Of a DNA stretch of 64,000 bases, positions 1-9,057 are shown piece by piece. Position 1 is the stretch's first letter; each line of letters starts with the position of its first letter. Source of the stretch: JBLNBN01 sp050260015 (GTDB taxonomy: Bacteria > Bacteroidota > Ignavibacteria > Kapaibacteriales > UBA2268); assembly GCA_050260015.1 (NCBI GenBank), contig JBLNBN010000022.1:1-64000 (forward strand), written 5' to 3'. The translations under genes were made by a program, and so were the position numbers. The notes below the pieces were generated by a model that was not told the DNA's origin, did not search any database, and saw nothing but the letters and a program-made list of their open reading frames with translations.

Positions 1-555
1 TTCCCGACGGAAACGGTGTACGGCGTCGGCGCGTTGATCTTCGACGCGGCGGCCGCCAGAAAAGTTTACGAGGCGAAGTCGCGCAGCTTTACGAACCCGC
101 TCGCCGCGCACATTTCCTCGCTGGAGGACGTTGGCCGGCTCGCCCGCGAGATACCGGACGATTTTTATAAATTAGCGGGGAAGTTTCTCCCCGGCCCGCT
201 TTCGATCGTTCTAAATAAGCTCCCCGCAATCCCGGACGAGGTAACCGCCGGGCTCGGCACGATCGGCATACGATTCCCGGACTGCAAGCCGGCCCTGGAA
301 CTGATCTCCCTCGTCGGGCAGCCGCTCGCCGCAACCAGCGCGAACGTTTCCGGCGAGCCCGCGGCCGTGACCGGGGCGGAAGCGCACGAGCGCATGCGGG
401 GGCGAATAGCTGCGACGCTCGACGCCGGAGCGACCCCGGTCGGGAAGGAATCAACCGTAATTACGCTCGCCGGGGCTCGGCCGCGTCTATTAAGGTTGGG
501 AGCTATTTCGCTCGATGAACTCGAGGAGACGCTCGGCAAAAAATTTGAGCTGTAG
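1..555 (+). CDS. tsaC: Threonylcarbamoyl-AMP synthase (Sua5/YciO/YrdC family), 5'-truncated by the window
   Basis: Makes threonylcarbamoyl-AMP from threonine, bicarbonate and ATP, the first step of the t6A37 modification of ANN-decoding tRNAs, in the cytoplasm. The frame is open from base 1 and begins inside the family motif FPTETVYGVG; a basic nucleotide-binding stretch (AKSRSFTNPL), the GTIGIRFP strand and the SANVSGEP motif follow in the expected order. About 184 residues are visible and the protein ends at KKFEL, which fits the short YrdC form without a Sua5 C-terminal domain. Only about 20 N-terminal residues should be missing. Whether the short form is called TsaC or YciO cannot be settled here; the nucleotide-binding residues look intact. 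No clear terminator precedes the HPr gene. Confidence 0.9.
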   Translation, partial: FPTETVYGVGALIFDAAAARKVYEAKSRSFTNPLAAHISSLEDVGRLAREIPDDFYKLAGKFLPGPLSIVLNKLPAIPDEVTAGLGTIGIRFPDCKPALELISLVGQPLAATSANVSGEPAAVTGAEAHERMRGRIAATLDAGATPVGKESTVITLAGARPRLLRLGAISLDELEETLGKKFEL

Positions 556-648
556 CGCTTTTAACCGGCCCGGTCGGCCCGCGTTAACAAATACCGCATT
601 AAATTGAGGTATTTTTTTTAAATTTGTAGAGATTAACATTGGTTATAA

Positions 649-915
649 ATGGTGGAAAAAATAGTAACGGTACGCAATCGCGCCGGATTGCATACTCGCC
701 CTGCCGCCGGGCTAGTAAAACTTGCGGCAAAATATAAATCGGAAATTTATTTAATCAGGGACGGCTTCCCTATAAATGGAAAAAGCATCATCGGGGTAAT
801 GACGCTCGCCGCAGAACAAGGCTGCAAGCTGACGTTACGCGCCGAAGGCCCGGACGAAGAGGCCGCCGCGGCAGCCCTTGCCGAATACTTCGACCAAGGC
901 TTCGGGGAGATGTAG
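649..915 (+). CDS. ptsH: Phosphocarrier protein HPr
   Basis: Small phosphotransfer protein of the PTS: accepts phosphate from enzyme I on a histidine and passes it to EIIA-type partners. The 88-residue length is standard. The active-site motif NRAGLHTRPAA puts the phosphorylatable histidine at position 15, and INGKSIIGVM puts a serine at 46, the position targeted by HPr kinase in organisms that have it. No HPr kinase gene and no EIIA, EIIB or EIIC gene lies in the window. Enzyme I follows 63 bases downstream in the same direction, so the two are probably co-transcribed. No good Shine-Dalgarno sequence is visible before the ATG. Confidence 0.95.
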   Translation: MVEKIVTVRNRAGLHTRPAAGLVKLAAKYKSEIYLIRDGFPINGKSIIGVMTLAAEQGCKLTLRAEGPDEEAAAAALAEYFDQGFGEM

Positions 916-978
916 CCCGCACGAGAGGCGGAGCGCCACGAACGAACGATATTAGTATTAACAACTTAAAGCGGTAAA

Positions 979-2757
979 TTGGAAGACATCGAAACGAAAA
1001 GACCAATAGAGGATGCGCCGCCGCGCGTCGAAAGCTCTAAGGAATTGGAGCAGGCTCATCTGAAGGGCATTCCCGCCTCCGCCGGGATCGCCGTCGGGCG
1101 CGCTATCGTGCTCGAACCCGAGAATCTCATCCTTCACGACGAAGCCGTTCCTGCGGATCAAATCCCCTACGAGCTAAATCGTTTCGAGATCGCAATTGAA
1201 GCCCTGATCGCTGAATTCCATATCGTCCTAAGAAAAGTAAAGCCCGACAACGTAAACGTCGTCGCTATACTTGAATCGAACTTAATGATACTGAGCGACC
1301 CGGTGCTGCTGAAGTCCTTGAAGGAGTACATAGAAAAGGGCTACACGGCCGAAAGCGCGATCGTCCGCGAATTCGACATGCAAAAGCAATTCTTCAGCCA
1401 TTCCCGCGACGAATTGCTCCGCGAGCGCGCCATAGAGCTCGACAACATTAAGCGGCGACTGCTCGCAGTGCTGAAGCACCATACGGTGTTCTTCGAGAGC
1501 GCGCGCGGTTCCGTTATCGTCGCTCAATCCCTAACGCCGACCGATATAATAAACATCAAGGAAGCCGGCGCCTCGGCGATCGTCACCGAGGTGGGAGGCA
1601 TCGCCTCGCACGTTTCGATACTTGCCCGCTCGTTCGAATTGCCTGCGGTAATCGGCGTTAAGGACGCCACGGAAATAATCAAGGAGGGCGAGCCGGTCAT
1701 AGTCGACGGCTTCGCGGGCGGCATATACTGCAGCCCTACCCCGGAAACAAGCGAGCGCTACGAGGAGCTCCGCCGCCAGCAGCAGGAGCGAAAGGCGAAG
1801 CTCGGCGAGCTGGCCGGCGTGGAAACTAAAACGGCCGACGGCAGAAAGATATTCCTGAAGGCGAACGTCGACAGCCGCGCCGAGATGCAAAACGCAGTAA
1901 TGTGCGGCGCGGAGGGCGCAGGCCTAATCCGCAGCGAGCAATTGATCATGCAGCTCGACAGCATACCGGGCGAAGCCGAGCAAATGTCGTGGTACTCGGA
2001 AATCGCGGACATCGCCTATCCCCTCCCCGTCACAATCCGCGCGTTCGACATTGGGAGCGATAAATTCAGCGAAGGACTCCCCAAGCGCGAGGACAACCCC
2101 GCGCTCGGCTTCCGCGGCATTCGATTCCTGCTCTCGAGAAGAGATATCTTCGAGACGCAGATACGCGCCGTTTTCAAAGTGTCGAAGAATAAAAACGTGC
2201 GCTTTATGCTTCCCATGATAGCCACTATCGAGGAAGTCAAGGAATCGCTTGAAATAATAGAAAGCGTGAAGAAAAAGCTCGCCGACGGAGGAACCGGCTG
2301 CGATGCGTCTATGCCGATCGGAATTATGATCGAGACGCCCTCGGCGGCGCTGCTAGCCGACGATTTAGCAAAGCTAGTCGATTTCTTCAGCGTGGGCACG
2401 AACGACCTGACTCAATACGCGCTTGCTGCGGACCGCGCCAACGAACTCGTAAGCGACCTGTACGATCCGTTCCAACCGGCCGCGCTACGCTTAATAAAGT
2501 TCGCGGTCGACGCGGGCGCTAAAGCCAATATTCCCGTCGGCATTTGCGGCGAGCTAGCCGGGCATTCCGCCGCCACAGCCCTGCTGATCGGTATGGGAAT
2601 AACGGAATTAAGCGTCGCTTCGCCGATACTTTTGGAGCTAAAGAGCCGGATACTGGAAATAGATTTCTCCGAGGCGCAAGCGCTCGCCGCCGAGGCGCTC
2701 GCCTGCTCTTCGTACAAGGACGTAATGACGTTGCTCGAGAGCGAACACGTCGAATAA
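979..2757 (+). CDS. ptsI: PTS enzyme I (phosphoenolpyruvate-protein phosphotransferase)
   Basis: Takes phosphate from phosphoenolpyruvate and gives it to HPr. It shows the full enzyme I layout in 592 residues: HPr-binding helical domain, swivelling phosphohistidine domain with GGIASHVSILAR (His211), and PEP-binding TIM barrel with GAGLIRSE, MIETPSAALL and PVGICGELAG (Cys523). There is no GAF domain, so this is the general rather than nitrogen-PTS form. The start is TTG at 979: an in-frame stop at 967-969 leaves no room for an earlier start and no ATG lies near the N-terminus. The first ~25 residues are polar and precede the conserved KGIPASAGIAVG strand, so they form a short extension. With HPr upstream and no permeases, a regulatory PTS is possible (inference). 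Confidence 0.95.
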   Translation: MEDIETKRPIEDAPPRVESSKELEQAHLKGIPASAGIAVGRAIVLEPENLILHDEAVPADQIPYELNRFEIAIEALIAEFHIVLRKVKPDNVNVVAILESNLMILSDPVLLKSLKEYIEKGYTAESAIVREFDMQKQFFSHSRDELLRERAIELDNIKRRLLAVLKHHTVFFESARGSVIVAQSLTPTDIINIKEAGASAIVTEVGGIASHVSILARSFELPAVIGVKDATEIIKEGEPVIVDGFAGGIYCSPTPETSERYEELRRQQQERKAKLGELAGVETKTADGRKIFLKANVDSRAEMQNAVMCGAEGAGLIRSEQLIMQLDSIPGEAEQMSWYSEIADIAYPLPVTIRAFDIGSDKFSEGLPKREDNPALGFRGIRFLLSRRDIFETQIRAVFKVSKNKNVRFMLPMIATIEEVKESLEIIESVKKKLADGGTGCDASMPIGIMIETPSAALLADDLAKLVDFFSVGTNDLTQYALAADRANELVSDLYDPFQPAALRLIKFAVDAGAKANIPVGICGELAGHSAATALLIGMGITELSVASPILLELKSRILEIDFSEAQALAAEALACSSYKDVMTLLESEHVE

Positions 2758-2813
2758 ATTAATACTTAATCCGTTAACCGACTTATTGTGCATATTTAAC
2801 AATTGGAGGCATA

Positions 2814-5800
2814 ATGAGTCGGTTTTTATTAATTTTCTTCCTTTTTTTATCCTGCTATAGCCTGCAAGCCGAAACAAAGCTGCTCCGCTATCCCCATGCG
2901 GTAGGCGAAACCGTGGTATTCTCGTATGCCGGCGACATATATTCCGTTCCCGTAACGGGCGGCGTGGCGCGTAAGCTAACGAGTTCGCCAGGGCTCGAGT
3001 ACTTCCCGCGCCTATCGGCGGACGGCGGCCAAATCGCCTTCTCGGGCGAATACGACGGCAACCGGGAAATCTACGTTATGTCCTCGCTGGGCGGCGAGCC
3101 GCGGCGCCTTACCTACAGCATGGACCTGCCCGCGCTGCCCGAGCGCATGGGCCCGGACAAGATAATTATGCAGTGGAGCGCCGACGGCAAGGAGATCATC
3201 TACCGCGGGCGCGAGGACAGCTGGAACTCCCTCGTAGGAAAGCTCTACGCCGTCCCGTTAGACGGCGGGCTGCCGAAACAGCTGCCCATATCCAAGAGCG
3301 GGTTCGCAAGCTTCTCGCCCGACGGCTCGAAGATGGCGTTTAACCGGATCTTTCGCGAATACCGCACCTGGAAGCGTTATAAAGGCGGCCAGGCCGACGA
3401 CGTATGGATCTATGACTTTAACACTAAAGATCTGAAAAACGTCGCCTCCTCTCCTTCGCAGGATATTATCCCCGTCTGGGCCGGCAATAAAATATATTTC
3501 GTCAGCGAGCGCACCCAACCGGCCAACCTCTTTAGCTACGACCTGGCGACGGGCGAAACGAAGCAAGTAACTGACTTCAAAGAATACGACGTCAAGTTCC
3601 CCTCGGGCTCGAAGGACTTCGTAGCGTTCGAGAACGGCGGGGAGATTTACCTAATTCGCGTCTCGGACGGATCTATGAGCAAGGTCCCCGTTGAGATCGC
3701 CGACGAAAAGGTATGGATGCGCGATAAAATTGAAAAAGTTAAGGGGAATATCGAGAGCTATTCTATATCCCCCGAAGGCGCTCGCGCAGTATTTGCCGCA
3801 CGCGGCGAGATATTTACCGCTCCCGCCGAAAAGGGCAATATCCGCCGCATAACGAACGCGCCCGGGGCGCACGACCGCGCGCCTGCCTGGTCGCCAAAAA
3901 AAGATTATATCGCGTTTATATCCGACCGCACGGGCGAGGACGAGATCTATCTCGTTAAAGGCGACGGCACGGACCTTATCCAACTGACGAACGACGCCGA
4001 AAGCTACCGCTACGGCCTCGAATGGTCGCCCGACGGCCAGAAGATCCTCTGCTCGGACAAGGCGATGAAGCTCTATTTCTACGACGTCCTGACGAAGAAA
4101 CGCACGGACGTAGCGCGTTCGAAGGTGTGGGAAATAATGGACGTAGCGTGGTCGCCCGATTCCAAGTGGATCGCATACTCCGACGCGGCGGAGAATTTGG
4201 TACAAACGATTTACCTCTACTCCCTCGAAACGGGCAAGACGACCGCCGTAACTTCGAACTTTTTCGAAAGTCAATCGCCCGCGTTCTCCAAGGACGGCAA
4301 TTATCTTTTCTTTACGAGCAATCGCTCGCTAACGCCCACCGTCGGGGCGTTCGAGTATAATTATTCCTTCCCCGATATTACGCAAGTCTTCGGCGTTACC
4401 CTGAAAAAGGATCTGCAGTCGCCCTATACCAAATTCGAGAGCGACGAATCCGCGCCCGAAGTTAAGGAGAAACCCGCCGAGGGCGAGGACGAAGAAAAAC
4501 CGGATAAGAACGAAAAGAAAACCAAGAAAGCGGCAAAACCCGATCCAACTAAAGAAATAAAAATAGATTTAGAAGGCATAAGCGAACGCATTTTCGAGCT
4601 TCCGCTGCCCCCCGGCAACTACTATGGCCTGGAGGCTTCGGAGAAGAAGCTCTTCTACGTGCGCAGCTCTCTCGGCAAGTCGCCTACGCTTTACGCGTTC
4701 GACTTCGAATCTAAGAAAGAGGACGAGCAAACGCAAATCGGGGGCTTCGAAATTTCTTCGGACGGCTCGAAGATACTCTACTCAAGGAACGGGGAGTATT
4801 ACATTCAAAAAACTAGCGGAAAGATCGACGGACGCGACGGCAGGCTCGACCTCTCCACTATGGAAATGCTCGTCGACCGCCGTCAGGAGTGGAACCAGAT
4901 CTACGACGAGACCTGGCGGCAGATGAAGTACTTCTTCTACGACCCTAATATGCATGGAGTGGATTGGAAGGGAATCCACGACAAGTACGCTAAGCTGCTG
5001 CCCTACGTCGCGCACCGCGCGGACCTAACGTACCTGCTCGGCGAAATGATCGGCGAGCTTAATATAGGCCACGCATACGTGGGCGGCGGCGATCTCGACA
5101 GGCCCGAACAGGTTCCTATTGGCTTGCTCGGCGCGGAATTCTCCTACGACAATTCTGGCGCGTATAAAATAACGAAGATATACGACGGCTCAAATTGGGA
5201 GGAGCGCACGCGTTCCCCGTTCACGGAGCCCGGCGTCGAAGTAAATGTCGGCCAATACGTTTTGGAGATCGACGGCGTCAAGCTGACTAAAGACGTAACG
5301 CCCTACGCGGCGCTCGTGGGCAAGGCAGGTCGATACGTCGCGCTAAAGGTCAATTCCTCGGCCCGCGAGCAGGGCTCCCGAATTGTTAACGTAAAGACTA
5401 TACGCAGCGAGGAAGGCCTGATCTACTCCGATTGGGTGGAAAGCGCCAGGCGGAAAGTAGACTCCGCGACTAACGGCAGGGTCGGCTACATCCATATACC
5501 CGATATGGGATTTGACAACGGGCTGATCGAGTTCGTTAAGGCGTTCTATCCCCAGCTCCGCAAGGAAGCGTTGATAATCGACGACAGGTACAACGGGGGC
5601 GGGAACGTTTCGCCGCTAATACTCGAGCGCTTGCGCAGGGAACTGCAGATAGCTAAAGTCGCTCGCAATCAGCAGGTCGTAACGAGCAACCCGGACGCCG
5701 TCTTCACGGGGCCGATGATCTGCATCATCAACGAGCTATCTATGTCCGACGGCGACCTATTCCCCTATCAGTTCAAGCAGGCAGGGCTAGGCAAGGTAAT

Positions 5801-6086
5801 CGGTAAGCGCAGCTGGGGCGGCGTTATAGGCATTCGCGGCTCGTTGCCGTTCGTTGACGGCGGTTACCTGTACAAGCCTGAATTTGCGAACTTCGGGCGC
5901 GAGGGTAATTGGATACTGGAGGGCGTGGGCATGACTCCCGACATAGAAGTCGATAACCGTCCCGACAGGGAGTACCAAGGCTACGACGACCAGCTAGCGA
6001 AAGCTATCGAATTGATCATGGAGGACATTAAAACTGATAAAAGGCCGAAGCTACCTTCGGTCCCGCCCTACCCGATCAAGAAGTAA
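2814..6086 (+). CDS. Tricorn-type S41 serine protease, exported
   Basis: Large exported peptidase that probably degrades peptides in the envelope. Residues 1-19 form a signal peptide. Two WD40/PD40-like beta-propeller regions follow (about 20-510, with repeated LSADGGQIAFSG and WSPDGQKI type blades). A Lys/Glu-rich linker lies at about 543-580, then further propeller strands, a core helical region, a PDZ-like domain and the S41 catalytic domain. By comparison with archaeal tricorn, His753 (NIGHAYVGGG), Ser978 followed by Asp979 (NELSMSDGD) and Glu1036 (WILEGVGMTPDIEV) match the catalytic positions. The residue before the histidine, serine in tricorn as I recall it, is Gly752. GGAGG six bases upstream supports the ATG. 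The stop lies five bases from the converging WYL gene. Confidence 0.92.
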   Translation: MSRFLLIFFLFLSCYSLQAETKLLRYPHAVGETVVFSYAGDIYSVPVTGGVARKLTSSPGLEYFPRLSADGGQIAFSGEYDGNREIYVMSSLGGEPRRLTYSMDLPALPERMGPDKIIMQWSADGKEIIYRGREDSWNSLVGKLYAVPLDGGLPKQLPISKSGFASFSPDGSKMAFNRIFREYRTWKRYKGGQADDVWIYDFNTKDLKNVASSPSQDIIPVWAGNKIYFVSERTQPANLFSYDLATGETKQVTDFKEYDVKFPSGSKDFVAFENGGEIYLIRVSDGSMSKVPVEIADEKVWMRDKIEKVKGNIESYSISPEGARAVFAARGEIFTAPAEKGNIRRITNAPGAHDRAPAWSPKKDYIAFISDRTGEDEIYLVKGDGTDLIQLTNDAESYRYGLEWSPDGQKILCSDKAMKLYFYDVLTKKRTDVARSKVWEIMDVAWSPDSKWIAYSDAAENLVQTIYLYSLETGKTTAVTSNFFESQSPAFSKDGNYLFFTSNRSLTPTVGAFEYNYSFPDITQVFGVTLKKDLQSPYTKFESDESAPEVKEKPAEGEDEEKPDKNEKKTKKAAKPDPTKEIKIDLEGISERIFELPLPPGNYYGLEASEKKLFYVRSSLGKSPTLYAFDFESKKEDEQTQIGGFEISSDGSKILYSRNGEYYIQKTSGKIDGRDGRLDLSTMEMLVDRRQEWNQIYDETWRQMKYFFYDPNMHGVDWKGIHDKYAKLLPYVAHRADLTYLLGEMIGELNIGHAYVGGGDLDRPEQVPIGLLGAEFSYDNSGAYKITKIYDGSNWEERTRSPFTEPGVEVNVGQYVLEIDGVKLTKDVTPYAALVGKAGRYVALKVNSSAREQGSRIVNVKTIRSEEGLIYSDWVESARRKVDSATNGRVGYIHIPDMGFDNGLIEFVKAFYPQLRKEALIIDDRYNGGGNVSPLILERLRRELQIAKVARNQQVVTSNPDAVFTGPMICIINELSMSDGDLFPYQFKQAGLGKVIGKRSWGGVIGIRGSLPFVDGGYLYKPEFANFGREGNWILEGVGMTPDIEVDNRPDREYQGYDDQLAKAIELIMEDIKTDKRPKLPSVPPYPIKK

Positions 6087-6091
6087 GCTCT

Positions 6092-7246
6092 TTAGGGGGT
6101 CTCGTCGAAGAAGTAGTCGTCTTCGTCTAATTTGCGATCTTGCGGCCGCTCGAAAACAACTTTACGCGGCTTCTTGACCATAATTCTTCTTTTTTGGGAT
6201 TTCCCGTCTTCGGCCGGATCGGGGGTAGAAATAATCTCCCGCTCCGGCTTAATTTTTTTATAATTAGCCAACGCGGCGCGCATTTTCTTCGTAATGGTCT
6301 TTATAAGATCGCCTGGCTTAACGACTGTGACGACCTCGTCCCAGCTCATTATCCATGCGACGAGCTCCACCGAGAGCGGCGCCCTCATCTCCAGCCGCAT
6401 GTCCCCGTTCTCTTCGTAGCCGATCTCCTGCGACGTATGCCACCTGCGATTTTCGAAGTACTTATTGAATTCCTTCTTTATTCGCAGGACGACTTTCTTC
6501 GGCACGCCTTCGTAGACGCCGAACCTGTCCTCGGTCCAGGCTTTAAAATCGAATTCCGGAACTGCGTCGCGCACGTTAGGCGATTCTTCAATGGAATCGA
6601 TGAACTGCACGGCGAGAGCTATGTGATTTTTATAATACGGCACGTAGGCCACGCAGTAAAGCGAGCCGGAGAACGTAAAGATAGAGCGCGGCATAACGAG
6701 GTACCGCTTGGCGGAATCCTTGCCGCCGGCGGAATACTCCACGCTGGTCCATTTCCTTTCGGATATGTACTTAACCAATCTACGGATTATATGGTCGTAC
6801 TGCGTATAGTCGAAGGAGCCGAAGTTCTGGTCCCACATCATGCTTTCGACCGAGTATATTTCATTGGGAGCCACTTCCTCCAGCTTTTCAAGCAACCGCT
6901 GGATTTCCTCCTCGACTACCGTTCCGGAAAACGTTTTCAAGTGGCTTTTCAGGATATGCAACGAAAGAAGCTCGTCGGCCGTTATTCTAATGGAATTGAC
7001 CGGGTTCGGGCGGACGTTCCTCGGAATGTGCCAATAAACTTTTTTTCCAATGCGGGAGGATTCCAGCGTGGGCTCGCAATCCTGCAGCAGTACAAGGTCG
7101 CGCTGCACGGTGCGGAGCGTTACGGTTTCGAATTCGCGCGAAAGGATTTCCTTCAGCTCGTCGGTCGTATACTTGTACCCTGATTGAAATTTTTTCAACA
7201 TCCAAACGATGCGCCTGGATTGGGAAGATTGAGCGTCGTTTTCCAT
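6092..7246 (-). CDS. WYL-domain transcriptional regulator
   Basis: DNA-binding regulator with ligand-sensing WYL domain. The N-terminal ~75 residues form a DeoR-like winged helix, with RTVQRDLVLLQD as the recognition helix. The middle holds the WYL fold with the variant core SGSLYCVAYV, where typical members have a W/Y-Y-L strand. The WCX-type C-terminal region contains SVELVAWIMSWDEVVTVVKP. The last ~45 residues are an unusual tail, first basic (KSQKRRIMVKKPRKV) then acidic and aromatic (DEDDYFFDETP), not part of the standard fold. The gene points away from the outer-membrane protein gene at 7432; a perfect inverted repeat at 7314-7329 lies in the shared upstream region and could be its operator (inference). 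Confidence 0.88.
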   Translation of the reverse strand: MENDAQSSQSRRIVWMLKKFQSGYKYTTDELKEILSREFETVTLRTVQRDLVLLQDCEPTLESSRIGKKVYWHIPRNVRPNPVNSIRITADELLSLHILKSHLKTFSGTVVEEEIQRLLEKLEEVAPNEIYSVESMMWDQNFGSFDYTQYDHIIRRLVKYISERKWTSVEYSAGGKDSAKRYLVMPRSIFTFSGSLYCVAYVPYYKNHIALAVQFIDSIEESPNVRDAVPEFDFKAWTEDRFGVYEGVPKKVVLRIKKEFNKYFENRRWHTSQEIGYEENGDMRLEMRAPLSVELVAWIMSWDEVVTVVKPGDLIKTITKKMRAALANYKKIKPEREIISTPDPAEDGKSQKRRIMVKKPRKVVFERPQDRKLDEDDYFFDETP

Positions 7247-7313
7247 TAATTCAATAAAATTTAAGTAAATAGCAAGATAGCTGAATCCAATTTATTCAAA
7301 TATAATAATTCAC

Positions 7314-7329
7314 AATTGTTTGTACAATT
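7314..7329. promoter_or_regulatory. Perfect inverted repeat between divergent genes, candidate operator
   Basis: AATTGT-TTGT-ACAATT is a perfect 6-4-6 palindrome in an AT-rich 185-base region, about 70 bases upstream of the WYL regulator start and 100 bases upstream of the outer-membrane protein start. Its size and place fit a dimeric regulator site, but AT-rich DNA gives such palindromes by chance fairly often. Confidence 0.3.
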
Positions 7330-7431
7330 ACTATTTATTCAATTAATCTTTTTTCTATGATTACAGGTTAAAGATTTTCGCTTCAAATTTGTTTTATTTT
7401 TTATTAAATTAGGAAAATTTTAGGAGAAACT

Positions 7432-8013
7432 ATGAAGAAATTGATTTGGTTGTTAATTGTCGTTTCGTTCCCGTTTATAGCCTCTAATTCTGCGGCGCAG
7501 CAAGAAGACCCGGCCGAGGAAGGCATATACAAATCTATCTTTCTCGAAGGCGGCTACGGCGAGGCCGGGGCCAGCGCGGCCGTCGGCTTCCGCTACTGGC
7601 AGCTGGGGCTTGCCGTCGGCGTATCCGGCTTTGCGACCGATATACCAAATTACGCTTTCTCGTATGGAACCGGGCAGGTTATATCGCCCAACCAGCCGCT
7701 CCCTTCCGGATTCTGGGAGGAGAAGCACGAGGCCTTGATAGTCGCGGCCGACCTAAGCTATTACTACGACAACTTCGCTCCCTGGACAGCTTTCGTTTCC
7801 GTCGGCGGCTTCTCGCAGCAGGACACCGTGCTTGCGGTGCACCGCCCGCAGTCCAGCTCGAAGGACGAGCGATTTTTCTACCGCGTCGAAAATTCCTCGG
7901 GCGTCTGCTTCGGCGGCGGCGTGCTTTACGACATCAACGAAATGTCGTCAATCGGCTTGGGCTACCATACGAAGCGCGGCGTCTTCGCCCGTTTTGACTA
8001 TTTTTGGTTTTAA
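7432..8013 (+). CDS. Small outer-membrane beta-barrel-like protein
   Basis: No named family recognised. The 193-residue protein starts with a clear signal peptide (about 1-23, ending SNSAAQ). Alternating Gly/aromatic strands typical of 8-stranded barrels follow: FLEGGYGEAGASAAVGFRYW, LSYYYDNFAPWTAFVSVGGF and GFGGG-like segments. The C-terminal strand ends in FARFDYFWF, with the terminal phenylalanine expected for BAM-assembled outer-membrane proteins. A good ribosome site (TAGGAGAAAC) stands before the ATG. The YbbR gene begins six bases downstream, so the two are probably one operon. Confidence 0.7.
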   Translation: MKKLIWLLIVVSFPFIASNSAAQQEDPAEEGIYKSIFLEGGYGEAGASAAVGFRYWQLGLAVGVSGFATDIPNYAFSYGTGQVISPNQPLPSGFWEEKHEALIVAADLSYYYDNFAPWTAFVSVGGFSQQDTVLAVHRPQSSSKDERFFYRVENSSGVCFGGGVLYDINEMSSIGLGYHTKRGVFARFDYFWF

Positions 8014-8019
8014 CGAGCG

Positions 8020-8964
8020 ATGTTCCGCAGGATAAGCAAGTTATTTAAAAGCCGGGCAGCGCTGGGCGCTCTCGGCTTTGCTTTGGCTCTTTGGACCTAT
8101 ACTAGCCTGAACAGCGAATACATTACTTCTATAGCGATCCCTATAGAAGTTTACCTGCCGTCCACCCGGGCGCTCGAATCCACGCTTCCCGGCGCGGTTA
8201 ACCTGGAGGTGCGGGGGCGGGGATGGAATATATTTAAAGCTATATTTTTCGATTCCGACAAGAAAATAACTATCGATCTCGCTTCGCGCGCGCTAAGCGA
8301 TTCCGTATTCGTCGTGACGACGCGGGAATTGTTGCAGGGGGTTCGGAACCTGGAGGGCCTGGAGGTCCGGCAAGCGGCTCCCGATTACCTTTCGCTGGTC
8401 ACGGGAAGGGTCGGCGAAATTGACGTAAAAGTCGTACCCCGCGTTAAGATTACGCCCCGGCCGGGATTTGTCGTCATCGGCGAGCCGAGCGTATCGCCGG
8501 ACCTGATTTTAATCAGCGGCAACCGGGAATTGATCTCCCGTGTAACGGAGTGGCCCACTCAATACGAGGAGTACCGGGACGCGACTAAATCCTTTAGCAT
8601 AAAGATCCCGTTGGCGGATACGCTCGCGGGGATAGTCCGGCCCTCGACCCGTAGCGTAACTCTCTATGCCCGTGTCGAGCAAGCGGCGAGCATGGAGTTT
8701 ATCGATCTGCCGCTGATAATACGCGGCGGCGGGCTGCCGCGCGGGCATACGCTAAAGCCCACGCTGTTCAGCATAACGGTTGAAGGCGGAGTCGAGCAAC
8801 TCTCCGAGCTAACGGCGGACGATTTCCGCGTTTGGATAAACTACTGGGATATGCTCGAGGATTCGACCGGTATAATAAACCCTTCAGCGGAAGGCCCGAA
8901 GGGTATTAAAATTACAAGAATTTCGCCGGCTGTCGTGTGGCATACCGTTCGAAGCTTTAAGTAA
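8020..8964 (+). CDS. YbbR-like repeat protein
   Basis: Membrane-anchored protein with YbbR-type beta repeats; in Firmicutes the homologue CdaR regulates the diadenylate cyclase CdaA. One N-terminal transmembrane helix (about 13-30, ALGALGFALALWTYTSLNSE) is followed by YbbR-like repeats on the outer side of the inner membrane, seen in IPIEVYLPSTRA..VNLEVRGRG, KVVPRVKITPRPGFVVIGEP and a last SITVEGGVEQLSELTADDF unit. The usual neighbour cdaA is not in the window; the gene instead follows an outer-membrane barrel gene by six bases. Family assignment is fairly sure; the role here is unknown. Confidence 0.8.
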   Translation: MFRRISKLFKSRAALGALGFALALWTYTSLNSEYITSIAIPIEVYLPSTRALESTLPGAVNLEVRGRGWNIFKAIFFDSDKKITIDLASRALSDSVFVVTTRELLQGVRNLEGLEVRQAAPDYLSLVTGRVGEIDVKVVPRVKITPRPGFVVIGEPSVSPDLILISGNRELISRVTEWPTQYEEYRDATKSFSIKIPLADTLAGIVRPSTRSVTLYARVEQAASMEFIDLPLIIRGGGLPRGHTLKPTLFSITVEGGVEQLSELTADDFRVWINYWDMLEDSTGIINPSAEGPKGIKITRISPAVVWHTVRSFK

Positions 8965-9057
8965 GCCGCGTCCGATCGAAGCGCACATTTAAGAGCGATC
9001 GTTCTATATTATATTGCCGCTATGCGACAACGCAATTATTAAAACGTTTCCCGGGGA

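Noticed and set aside
6140..7183. Long plus-strand open frame (347 codons) opposite the WYL regulator
   Set aside because: Antisense to a well-supported gene; translation gives Arg/Phe-rich low-plausibility protein with no motif.
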